A stretch of DNA of 6,592 nucleotides from Alistipes sp. (GTDB lineage: Bacteria > Bacteroidota > Bacteroidia > Bacteroidales > Rikenellaceae). How positions within the stretch are numbered: the stretch's first letter is position 1; each line of letters begins with the position of its first letter. Below are positions 1 through 6,150 of the stretch, one piece after another. The translations under genes and the position numbers were made by a program. Location of the stretch: NCBI GenBank assembly GCA_017628595.1, contig JAGBYV010000037.1:1-6592 (forward strand), given 5' to 3'. A model generated the notes under the pieces. The model saw only the letters and a program-made list of their open reading frames with translations, was not told where the DNA came from and did not search any database.

Positions 1-664
1 CGTGGAGCGTTGACCTCTCGCCATTGGCCTCCACATCATATGACCCTTCGGCGGGCAGGAGCTTATGCTGATCAACACGTGCTGAGCCATCCTCGTCAAA
101 GGTAGCGCAGATGAGATAGTCGTGACCAAGCAGAGTGGCAGCCTTATCATTCAGGCCCTGCGAGAGAATCTGGCGCAGGATTGTCGAACTCACCTTGCTG
201 CCAACGATCTGCTGCTGCTCGACCATATATACCTCGAAGTCGTTGCGGCGTTCCAGAAAGTCGTAATTACCCTCCTTCTTATGGCCAAAGCGGTGGTTAT
301 ACCCTACCACCAGCGCACGCAGCGACAGCTTTGCAACCACCTGCTCGATATACTCCTCGGGCGAAAGCAGGCTGAACTCGGTGGTAAAGGGGATTACAAT
401 CACATTGTCAATACCCATCTGCTCCAACAGCCACAACTTCTCGTCGATGGTCGTTAGCAACAACATATCGTCGCCCGTACCCAGCACATAGCGCGGATGG
501 GGTTCAAAGGTAAGCACAATGCTCTCACCCCCAAGCTCTGTGGCCAGTTGCTTCACTCTGTCGAGCAGCACACGATGGCCGCTATGCACTCCGTCGAAGG
601 AGCCCATGGTGGCAACAGCATTGGTAAATACAGGAAGATTATCTAAACCATTAAATATTCTCAT
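1..664 (-). CDS. ribF: RibF-family FAD synthetase (FMN adenylyltransferase), C-terminus cut by window edge
   Basis: 221 codons are visible, reading from the ATG at 664-662; the end lies beyond base 1. The N-terminal nucleotidyltransferase domain (about residues 10-180) is clear: GSFDGVHSGH at 21-30 holds the HxGH nucleotide-binding motif (H27, H30), followed by FEPHP at 53-57, GYNHRFG at 121-127 and VSSTILR at 158-164. In RibF proteins this domain transfers AMP from ATP to FMN to make FAD in the cytoplasm. Most bacterial RibF proteins then carry a riboflavin kinase domain opening with a GRxLGFPTAN signature. Here, after LLGHDY (178-183), only about 18 residues lead to KLLPAEGSYD (201-210), and no PTAN motif is present, so kinase activity is doubtful. 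The start lies 14 nt after the rex stop, which suggests co-transcription. The family is secure; bifunctionality is not. Confidence 0.85.
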   Translation of the reverse strand, partial: MRIFNGLDNLPVFTNAVATMGSFDGVHSGHRVLLDRVKQLATELGGESIVLTFEPHPRYVLGTGDDMLLLTTIDEKLWLLEQMGIDNVIVIPFTTEFSLLSPEEYIEQVVAKLSLRALVVGYNHRFGHKKEGNYDFLERRNDFEVYMVEQQQIVGSKVSSTILRQILSQGLNDKAATLLGHDYLICATFDEDGSARVDQHKLLPAEGSYDVEANGERSTLH

Positions 665-678
665 TCTTCGCGTTAGGT

Positions 679-1335
679 TTAACTCTTGTCTCCGTTCTCG
701 TCGGCCTCCTTGACAAAGTAGGCCACCTTCTCAAGAACGGTGGTTATGTCGTAATTCTCGGCAACGATTCCCTGCGGGAAGTTGAGCGGTGCCGAGGTGA
801 AGTTGATCACACCCTTGATGCCGGCATTGCTAATAGGCACAACGAGCGATGGCGCAACACTCGTGGGCGAGGAGATGACGGCAATGCTGATATCCATCTG
901 CTCCACCACATCGGCCAGCGAATCGATATGGTAGCACGGGATGTTATCGACCTCGGTGCCGACCTTTGTCTCATCCACATCAAAAGCTGCCACGATACGC
1001 ATCTTACGGCGCTTGCCGTTGAAGTAGCTGGTGATGGCTTGACCAAGGCGTCCCATGCCGATGATGGCAAGGTTCATCACATCGCGGCTATCGAGTATGT
1101 TGTTTATAAATTCGATAAGCACCTTCACATCGTAACCCTTCTTCGTGTCGCTCGAAAAACCTATGAGCATCAAATCGCGACGCACCTGCACAGCCGTAAT
1201 GCCATGCATACCGGCCAGGATATGCGAAAAGATGTGTGTGATGCCCTGTGCGTGGCACGAGAGCCGCGAACGACGATACTCGCTCAGTCGCTCGATGGTC
1301 TTCTTGGGTATGGGGTGTGTGATTGGCGGCGTCAT
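679..1335 (-). CDS. rex: Redox-sensing transcriptional repressor Rex
   Basis: 218 aa, close to the usual Rex length. Rex is a cytoplasmic homodimer that reads the NADH/NAD+ ratio and represses fermentation and respiration genes when NADH is low. The N-terminal winged helix (about 10-85) includes the recognition segment ITAVQVRRDLMLIGF (46-60) followed by KKGYDV (65-70), matching the family pattern of IRKDL followed by GxGYDV. A Rossmann NAD(H) domain starts at LAIIGMGRLGQA (89-100), with glycines G93, G95 and G98. The segment from GIKGVINF (172-179) through NFPQGIV (185-191) to YDITTVLEKVAYF (195-207) matches the C-terminal Rex pattern and the swapped final helix. Its ATG begins 1 nt after the stop of the LysM gene, and the ribF-like gene follows after 14 nt, so an operon is likely. 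I found no convincing Rex operator in this window. Confidence 0.95.
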   Translation of the reverse strand: MTPPITHPIPKKTIERLSEYRRSRLSCHAQGITHIFSHILAGMHGITAVQVRRDLMLIGFSSDTKKGYDVKVLIEFINNILDSRDVMNLAIIGMGRLGQAITSYFNGKRRKMRIVAAFDVDETKVGTEVDNIPCYHIDSLADVVEQMDISIAVISSPTSVAPSLVVPISNAGIKGVINFTSAPLNFPQGIVAENYDITTVLEKVAYFVKEADENGDKS

Positions 1336-1336
1336 G

Positions 1337-3175
1337 CTACTCGACCGTTATGGTGTAGTTACTATTATAGTTTATGCGCATCCACTCCTGGTTGACGTAC
1401 TTGCCATTTTCACCCTCCTGCTTAAACTTATAGACAGTCTGCAGCGGCGCATAGCTCTTATCGAGCATATTATACTCTATATCGCCACGCATACCTCCGC
1501 CAAAGAGAATTGCAGCATCATAGCCACGATAGGCGTATAGCGACGGCAAGCCTCCATAGGCCTCGATATAGCGGGAATCGAACTCCCTGACAGCCTGCAC
1601 ATCGCGCTTGGCGTGGTAGGTCGAAATCATCACTACGTTATTGTTGAAGTAGGTCGTATGGTCGATATTGGCGAAACGACCCCAGCGCGATGTTCCCAGC
1701 ACGGTATATTCAGCGCAGGGGATGCTGCGATCGGAGATGGCAACCTTCGACGATGAGATGGTGCCGAGGATGCGATCCACATCTACCTCCTTATTGGCCA
1801 GCACGACAAACAGACGGGGCTTCTCGTTCATGAGAACCGTATCCATACCCTCAATAACATCGAAGGGTGCATCGGCCGAGCGAGCCTTGAAGATAGACTT
1901 CTGGTCGCTGAACGAGTAGGTGTATGAGTGGTAGGGACGACCGTGCAGCAACTGCTTGGCCTCGGCCTCGAACTCCTGATCGTAAGAGTCGGCATAGATC
2001 ATAAATATATCTCGCTCACCATCTACCAGATCGGCCACCTTGTCGTACTTATGCTCCGTGGAGGGCGAAAGCTGATAGAGCGCAGGGCTCTGAACAGCCG
2101 AGAGCGTAGCCAGCGGCGACACAACGGGAACAGAGTGCTGCTCGGCATAACGAACAACCGGCGTAAGCTCATCCTCATACACGGGGCCAACGATAAGATT
2201 GGTACCCTCAAACATCGTGCTGCGTACAATCTCATCGACCTTCATAGGATCGTGTGCCGTGTTATAGACTGTAAGTTTTGCCTCGCCACGGCCTGTCTGC
2301 TTCAGCGTCTCCATACCGAGCAGGAAGCCCTGATAGAACTCCACATAGCTTGCGTTGGTACGATTCTCCACACTCATAGGCAACATCAGTGCCACGTTGA
2401 GCTGCTCGCTCGAAGGCAATGCGCGGAAATGCACATCGGCCGACGACAGTGCCGGCTCAGCATCCGCAAGTTCCTCGTCGGCCTGCTCGGGGCGGGGAAT
2501 ACGAATCATAGCACCAGCCTTAAGGCCTGCACTCACATCATTCAGGCGTGCAAACTCCTCCTCCGTAATACCAAAGCGGCGTGAAAGAGAGTAGATGGTC
2601 TCGCCAGCCTGAACGACATAGTGGTCGAAGCCGTCATCGTTGGTCACGCTGTTCAGCGATTCGGTATATTCAGCCATCTCGGCCTGTGTCTGCTGCTCGT
2701 TCGATTTACCCACCTCCGCGCGACGAATCCAGAGCGTCTCACCGATAGAGAGTGCCTGCGGATTGATCGAGGGGTTATCCTCGCGCAGAACGGCTACCGA
2801 AATGTTATAGTCGCGTGCAATGGCGTAAAGAGTCTGACCGGCCTGCACCTTGTGCGTGAGGAAATCCTTCTTGCGGCGCTTCTCTGCCTTGGCACTCTTT
2901 TGAGCCGACTCGGGCACGGGGATCTTTATCGTCTGGTCAATCTTCAGGTCGGTGCCCATATTGGCATTGTTCTGACGAATCACATCCTCGCTTACCTCAT
3001 AGGTCTTGGCCAGCGAGAAGAGTGTATCACCCTGCTTGACGGTGTGGACATAGAATTTCTGGCCATTGATAAAGACTATGACGGCCGTCTTCTCGACGGG
3101 CTGCATATCGATGGCACTGACGGGTGTTGACAGAGCCAACAGCACAAAGCAAAACAATATTTTAAGTAATCTCAT
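1337..3175 (-). CDS. Secreted triple-LysM protein with type 1 periplasmic-binding fold
   Basis: 612 aa. Residues 1-21 form a Sec signal peptide (basic start, hydrophobic core LLKILFCFVLLAL, likely cut after VSA at 21). C9 is not in a lipobox, so a soluble periplasmic protein is expected. Three LysM peptidoglycan-binding repeats follow at about 42-87 (HTVKQGDTLFSLAKTY), 107-151 (HKVQAGQTLYAIARDY) and 185-228 (YVVQAGETIYSLSRRF). They are separated by charged linkers, one Lys/Arg-rich (93-103) and one Gln/Glu-rich (155-172). From about 259 onward the protein resembles the type 1 periplasmic-binding fold of LivJ-like receptors: LNVALMLPM, YQGFLLGMETL, LIVGPVYEDELTPVVRYAEQHSVPVVSPLA and LYAYRGYDAAILFGGGM. 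No permease or ATPase genes lie nearby, so import is unlikely. A wall-anchored sensor or scaffold, or a synthase activator like the similarly folded LpoA, is inference. The signal peptide supports this start. The gene lies 27 nt after the exonuclease gene and 1 nt before rex. Confidence 0.9.
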   Translation of the reverse strand: MRLLKILFCFVLLALSTPVSAIDMQPVEKTAVIVFINGQKFYVHTVKQGDTLFSLAKTYEVSEDVIRQNNANMGTDLKIDQTIKIPVPESAQKSAKAEKRRKKDFLTHKVQAGQTLYAIARDYNISVAVLREDNPSINPQALSIGETLWIRRAEVGKSNEQQTQAEMAEYTESLNSVTNDDGFDHYVVQAGETIYSLSRRFGITEEEFARLNDVSAGLKAGAMIRIPRPEQADEELADAEPALSSADVHFRALPSSEQLNVALMLPMSVENRTNASYVEFYQGFLLGMETLKQTGRGEAKLTVYNTAHDPMKVDEIVRSTMFEGTNLIVGPVYEDELTPVVRYAEQHSVPVVSPLATLSAVQSPALYQLSPSTEHKYDKVADLVDGERDIFMIYADSYDQEFEAEAKQLLHGRPYHSYTYSFSDQKSIFKARSADAPFDVIEGMDTVLMNEKPRLFVVLANKEVDVDRILGTISSSKVAISDRSIPCAEYTVLGTSRWGRFANIDHTTYFNNNVVMISTYHAKRDVQAVREFDSRYIEAYGGLPSLYAYRGYDAAILFGGGMRGDIEYNMLDKSYAPLQTVYKFKQEGENGKYVNQEWMRINYNSNYTITVE

Positions 3176-3202
3176 ATCGTAACTTATACCCCGCAGGGTG
3201 GC

Positions 3203-3970
3203 TTAACTATTTTTCAGGCGAAGGTAGATCTCTGTAATGACCTTCTTGGTGTAGAGCGGGAAGTCACCATTCATCATCCAGGCGTAGTAGCTCGGCTCCT
3301 CGCGGAAGACATCCTCCACACAGCGACCCTTATACTTGCCAAAGTTGAATACCTCCTCCTGCTTCTCATTGTAGCCTATGCGACCTGCAAAGTCGGCCGT
3401 CTGTCCTCGCTCCGAGAAGTCGGCAAGGGCAGCTACATCGTTCTGCAACTCGGGATAGCGGTCGAGCTGAGCCATCAGCACCTCGTACGTAGCACGGGTG
3501 TCGGCCTCGGCCGAGTGAGCCTCCTCAAGGTTCTTGTCGCAATAGAATTTATATGCTGCCACGAGCGTGCGCTGCTCCATCTTGTGGAAGATGTTCTGCA
3601 CATCGACAAAGCGGCGACGACGGAAATCGACATCCACGCCGGCACGCAGAAACTCCTCGACGAGCATCGGCAGATCGAAGCGGTTGGAGTTAAAGCCTCC
3701 AAAGTCGCAACCATCGATAAACTGAGCCATCGACTTGGCCACCTGCGCAAATGTGGGACAATCCTTTACATCCTCATCCGTAATGCCGTGGATGGCCGTA
3801 GCCTGCTCGGGGATATGCATCTGCGGGTTGATGCGACGTGTGCGGACAATCTCCTCGCCATCGGGCATGATCTTGATCATCGACACCTCGACAATGCGAT
3901 CCTTGGCTGTATCAACGCCCGTTGTTTCCAGGTCGAAGAAAACAATCGGGCGTTTAAGATTCAGTTTCAT
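3203..3970 (-). CDS. DEDDh-family 3'-5' exonuclease with ExoX-like C-terminal domain
   Basis: 255 aa. The exonuclease domain (about 8-170) has all the metal-binding and catalytic residues of the DnaQ-like DEDDh group: D13 and E15 in FFDLETTG, D99 in NRFDLPML, and H152 with D157 in HSAEADTRAT (the H-x4-D spacing that defines the h subtype). HGITDED (61-67) is also typical. Such enzymes remove nucleotides from DNA 3' ends, as polymerase proofreading subunits or repair nucleases. A second small domain at about 206-250 (FNFGKYKGRCVEDVF, then PSYYAWMM) resembles the C-terminal domain of exodeoxyribonuclease X-like proteins. The gene starts 10 nt after the dnaN stop, so co-expression with the sliding clamp is likely. 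A proofreading partner, a repair exonuclease or an RNase T-like role cannot be separated by sequence alone. No gene symbol is assigned because DnaQ identity is unproven. Confidence 0.9.
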   Translation of the reverse strand: MKLNLKRPIVFFDLETTGVDTAKDRIVEVSMIKIMPDGEEIVRTRRINPQMHIPEQATAIHGITDEDVKDCPTFAQVAKSMAQFIDGCDFGGFNSNRFDLPMLVEEFLRAGVDVDFRRRRFVDVQNIFHKMEQRTLVAAYKFYCDKNLEEAHSAEADTRATYEVLMAQLDRYPELQNDVAALADFSERGQTADFAGRIGYNEKQEEVFNFGKYKGRCVEDVFREEPSYYAWMMNGDFPLYTKKVITEIYLRLKNS

Positions 3971-3980
3971 ATCTGTGCGC

Positions 3981-5105
3981 TTAAGCGTTAATCATCATAG
4001 GCATCAAAAGCATCAGTGTCTGTGCCGATGTGTTATCCTCGCTCACGGGCTTGAATACTCCGGCACGGGTCGAATCAGCCAACTCAACAACTACGGTCGG
4101 AGTGTCGATATTTGAGAGGATCTCAACAAGGAACGTCGACTTGAAGCCGATGGTTACGGGCTGGCCGTCGTAGCTGCACGAGATGGTCTCGTTAGCCGAA
4201 ACGGAGAAGTCGATATCCTGAGCCGTAAGGTTTACCTTGTTGTTGGCAATATCCATGCGGATAAGGTTGGTCGAGGGGTTCGAACAAACAGCCACACGCT
4301 TGATGCCGTTAACGAACTCTACGCGGTCGATGAGCACCTTGTTGGGGTTTGCTGCGGGGATAACGGCGTTGTAGTTGGGATAGTTACCCTCGATAAGACG
4401 ACATACGAGGTTGAAGTTCTCCAGCGCAAAAGTCACGTTCTTAGCGTCGAACGACACCTCTACGGGAGCCTCCTCCTTTGCCAAGAGGTTGCGCAGAAGG
4501 TTTGCGGGCTTCTTGGGCAGGATGAACGACGAAGTGATGTCGCTCGCGTGCTCAGCCTGGCACTTCACCAGCTTGTGGGCATCGGTAGCCACGAAGGTGA
4601 GTGACTCGGGCGAGAAGTCAAAATATACACCATTCATCACGGGGCGCAACTCGTCGTCAGCCGTAGCGAAAATGGTTTTGTTGATACCGCTAACCAGAAG
4701 ATCCACATCCAGCGTAAGGCTCTTGCGCTCGGCAGCCAGAGTCTGCACGGCGGGATAGCTTACGGCGCTGGCACCGGGGATTGAGAGGTGACCGCTGGCC
4801 CATGTGATCTTGATCTCCCATGTTGTATCTACTACCTCGATTGAGAGAGGCATCTCGGGGAACTCCTTCAATGTGTCGAGCATAAGCTTTGCAGGTGCTG
4901 CGATAACGCCCTCGCGCTCGATGTTATCAACTACGATTGAGCCGATGAGTGTGGTCTCAAGATCCGATGTTGTGACGGTGAGTTTGCCATCCTTGAGCTC
5001 CATAAGGAAATACTCCAGAATGGGGAGTGAACTCTTGTTGCTGATAACCTTACCCGTGGTCGCCAAAAGCGACTGCAATGCTGAACTTGATACTGTAAAT
5101 TTCAT
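3981..5105 (-). CDS. dnaN: DNA polymerase III beta subunit (sliding clamp)
   Basis: 374 aa, full length for the family. The clamp is a homodimeric ring that holds polymerase III and many repair factors on DNA. Three repeated domains are recognisable. Domain 1 (about 1-122) opens MKFTVSSSALQ, with SLPILEYFLMEL and TSDLETTL. Domain 2 (about 128-250) has FATADDELRPVMNGVYF and FVATDAHKLVKC, which align with the E. coli clamp, and ends at CRLIEGNYPNYNAVIP. Domain 3 (about 251-374) ends LMLLMPMMINA, where most clamps have a terminal MPMR-like segment that forms part of the partner-binding cleft. The ATG at 5105-5103 follows an A-rich leader. The gene sits between a nucleoside phosphorylase gene (43 nt upstream) and a DEDDh exonuclease gene (10 nt downstream). 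No dnaA, recF or gyrB is adjacent within the window, so this is not the classical dnaA-dnaN-recF origin cluster. Confidence 0.97.
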   Translation of the reverse strand: MKFTVSSSALQSLLATTGKVISNKSSLPILEYFLMELKDGKLTVTTSDLETTLIGSIVVDNIEREGVIAAPAKLMLDTLKEFPEMPLSIEVVDTTWEIKITWASGHLSIPGASAVSYPAVQTLAAERKSLTLDVDLLVSGINKTIFATADDELRPVMNGVYFDFSPESLTFVATDAHKLVKCQAEHASDITSSFILPKKPANLLRNLLAKEEAPVEVSFDAKNVTFALENFNLVCRLIEGNYPNYNAVIPAANPNKVLIDRVEFVNGIKRVAVCSNPSTNLIRMDIANNKVNLTAQDIDFSVSANETISCSYDGQPVTIGFKSTFLVEILSNIDTPTVVVELADSTRAGVFKPVSEDNTSAQTLMLLMPMMINA

Positions 5106-5148
5106 TGTGTTTTTCTATGTTTTTTGTTTATATTTTTTCTGTAAAATT

Positions 5149-6033
5149 CTATTCCAAAGTGGCCAGACGGTCGAGTGCCGTACGGATCATACGCTCCACG
5201 AAGGGCTTGTAATCGGGTTGTGCCTTGAGTGCCACACGCTGAGCGATGATGGTACATATAGTGGCGGCACGGTGACCCATCATAGCAGCCAGACCGGCCA
5301 GTGCCGAGCCCTCCATCTCGTAGTTGGTGATGCGGCGGCCATCATATCGCCACGACTCCATCTTCTCGTTAAGCGAGAGGTCGGCGGGCGCCAGACGCAC
5401 AAAACGGCCCTGCGGCGCATAGAATCCCGTAGCGGCAACGGTAATACCCTCGGTGGTGTAGTCTCGGAAGAGTTCGAAAAGCTCCTTGTCAGCATCCACA
5501 AAATATGGCGTAGGCAGCTTTTCGCCCCACTGCATCTTCTCCACAAAGTCGTGCTCCATGGCAAGGTTGCACACCCCATCGCGGTCGGCATAGTAGCCCA
5601 GCAGCGAATCAAAGCCCAAAGAGGTACGGGCAAAGACCATCTCCCCCACCTCGATGTCGGCCTGCAGAGCACCCGAAGTACCCAGGCGCACCAGCGTCAG
5701 GCGACGCATATTATCCTTAACCTTGCGAGTGGCGAAATCGACATTCGCCAGGGCGTCCAGCTCCGTGAGGCAGATATCAATATTGCCTATGCCGATACCC
5801 GTCGAGAGCACACTCATACGGCGGCCACGATAGCGACCCGTGATGGTGTGGAACTCGCGGTTCTCAACATCGCACTCCACCTCGTCGAAATATGACGCAA
5901 CTGTGTTCACACGAGCCCTGTCGCCCACCAGAATGACCACATCGGCCAACTCGTCGGGACGCAGATGAAGATGAAAAATGGAGCCATCACCATTGATAAT
6001 CAACTCTGAAGCAGGTATGATTCTTTGCCTCAT
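5149..6033 (-). CDS. Nucleoside phosphorylase, probably uridine phosphorylase
   Basis: 294 aa. NP-I family enzymes cleave nucleosides with phosphate to give a free base and (deoxy)ribose-1-phosphate, in cytoplasmic salvage. Residues corresponding to those of E. coli uridine phosphorylase (Udp) are visible: IFHLHL with H21 (like H8, donated across the subunit interface), VGDRARV with G37 and R41 for phosphate, RLGTSGALQ (116-124) with R116 and T119 for phosphate, FYAPQGR (204-210) with Q208 and R210 for a pyrimidine base, and YEMEG (238-242) with E239, M240 and E241 for the ribose. The Q-x-R pair favours uridine over purine substrates, but specificity is not proven. The usual GDP of the first loop is GDR here. 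The N-terminus is about 13 residues longer than in E. coli Udp. It is the first gene of the leftward cluster, 43 nt before dnaN, behind a predicted promoter. Confidence 0.88.
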   Translation of the reverse strand: MRQRIIPASELIINGDGSIFHLHLRPDELADVVILVGDRARVNTVASYFDEVECDVENREFHTITGRYRGRRMSVLSTGIGIGNIDICLTELDALANVDFATRKVKDNMRRLTLVRLGTSGALQADIEVGEMVFARTSLGFDSLLGYYADRDGVCNLAMEHDFVEKMQWGEKLPTPYFVDADKELFELFRDYTTEGITVAATGFYAPQGRFVRLAPADLSLNEKMESWRYDGRRITNYEMEGSALAGLAAMMGHRAATICTIIAQRVALKAQPDYKPFVERMIRTALDRLATLE

Positions 6034-6069
6034 TCGACTTTTTTCTGAAATTAACTTTTTTATATGGCA

Positions 6070-6100
6070 TAAAAGTAATATATTTACATCGAATTACAAA
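6070..6100 (-). promoter_or_regulatory. Predicted Bacteroidetes-type promoter for the leftward gene cluster
   Basis: On the minus strand TTTG (plus 6097-6100) is followed by exactly 19 nt and then TACTTTTA (plus 6070-6077). The Bacteroidetes housekeeping sigma consensus is TTTG, 19-21 nt, TAnnTTTG, so the -33 box and spacing match and the -7 box matches five of six fixed bases. Transcription would start near 6060-6065, giving an A-rich leader of roughly 30 nt before the ATG at 6033. The region is AT-rich, so chance matches are possible. Confidence 0.55.
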
Positions 6101-6126
6101 ATAATTCCTTTATTTTTTAATAGAAG

Positions 6127-6134
6127 TATATTTG
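6127..6134 (+). promoter_or_regulatory. Predicted -7 element for the rightward phosphohexomutase gene
   Basis: TATATTTG is an exact match to the Bacteroidetes -7 box TAnnTTTG and lies 16 nt before the ATG at 6151. There is no good TTTG at the expected -33 position (about 6102-6107 reads TAATTC), so the match is half-complete. If used, the 5' leader would be only about 8-12 nt, A-rich (CAAAAACAGAATAGAA upstream of the ATG). It is separate from, and divergent to, the minus-strand promoter at 6070-6100. Confidence 0.45.
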
Positions 6135-6150
6135 CAAAAACAGAATAGAA

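Noticed and set aside
122..457. Plus-strand open frame at the left edge
   Set aside because: The minus strand here encodes continuous RibF-family motifs, and the plus-strand product has no recognisable features.
1928..2584. Plus-strand open frame of 218 codons, and similar ones at 928-1395, 2621-3130 and 3515-3991
   Set aside because: They lie antisense inside the LysM, rex and exonuclease genes. Their compositions are odd (His/Leu/Arg-rich) and no family is recognisable.
1337..3175. Interpretation as an amino-acid ABC transporter receptor or a lipoprotein
   Set aside because: There are no transporter genes nearby, three LysM repeats point to wall binding, and the Cys in the signal peptide (C9) is not in a lipobox context.
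3176..3202. Possible hairpin (CCC-TGCG-GGG on the minus strand) as a terminator between the exonuclease and LysM genes
   Set aside because: The stem is only three base pairs and no T-run follows it.
5106..5158. Separate promoter directly before dnaN (TTTG at 5155-5158 on the minus strand)
   Set aside because: At 19-22 nt spacing the downstream sequence (AAATATAA to TATAAACA) does not match TAnnTTTG.
4804..5895. Long plus-strand open frame (363 codons)
   Set aside because: It runs antisense across the dnaN/nucleoside phosphorylase junction, both of which have clear conserved motifs on the minus strand. Its translation shows no recognisable domain.
6034..6150. Possible Rex operator in the divergent spacer (GTTAATT-like half site)
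   Set aside because: No inverted repeat resembling TTGTnAAnnnnTTnACAA could be assembled, only an isolated half site in AT-rich sequence.
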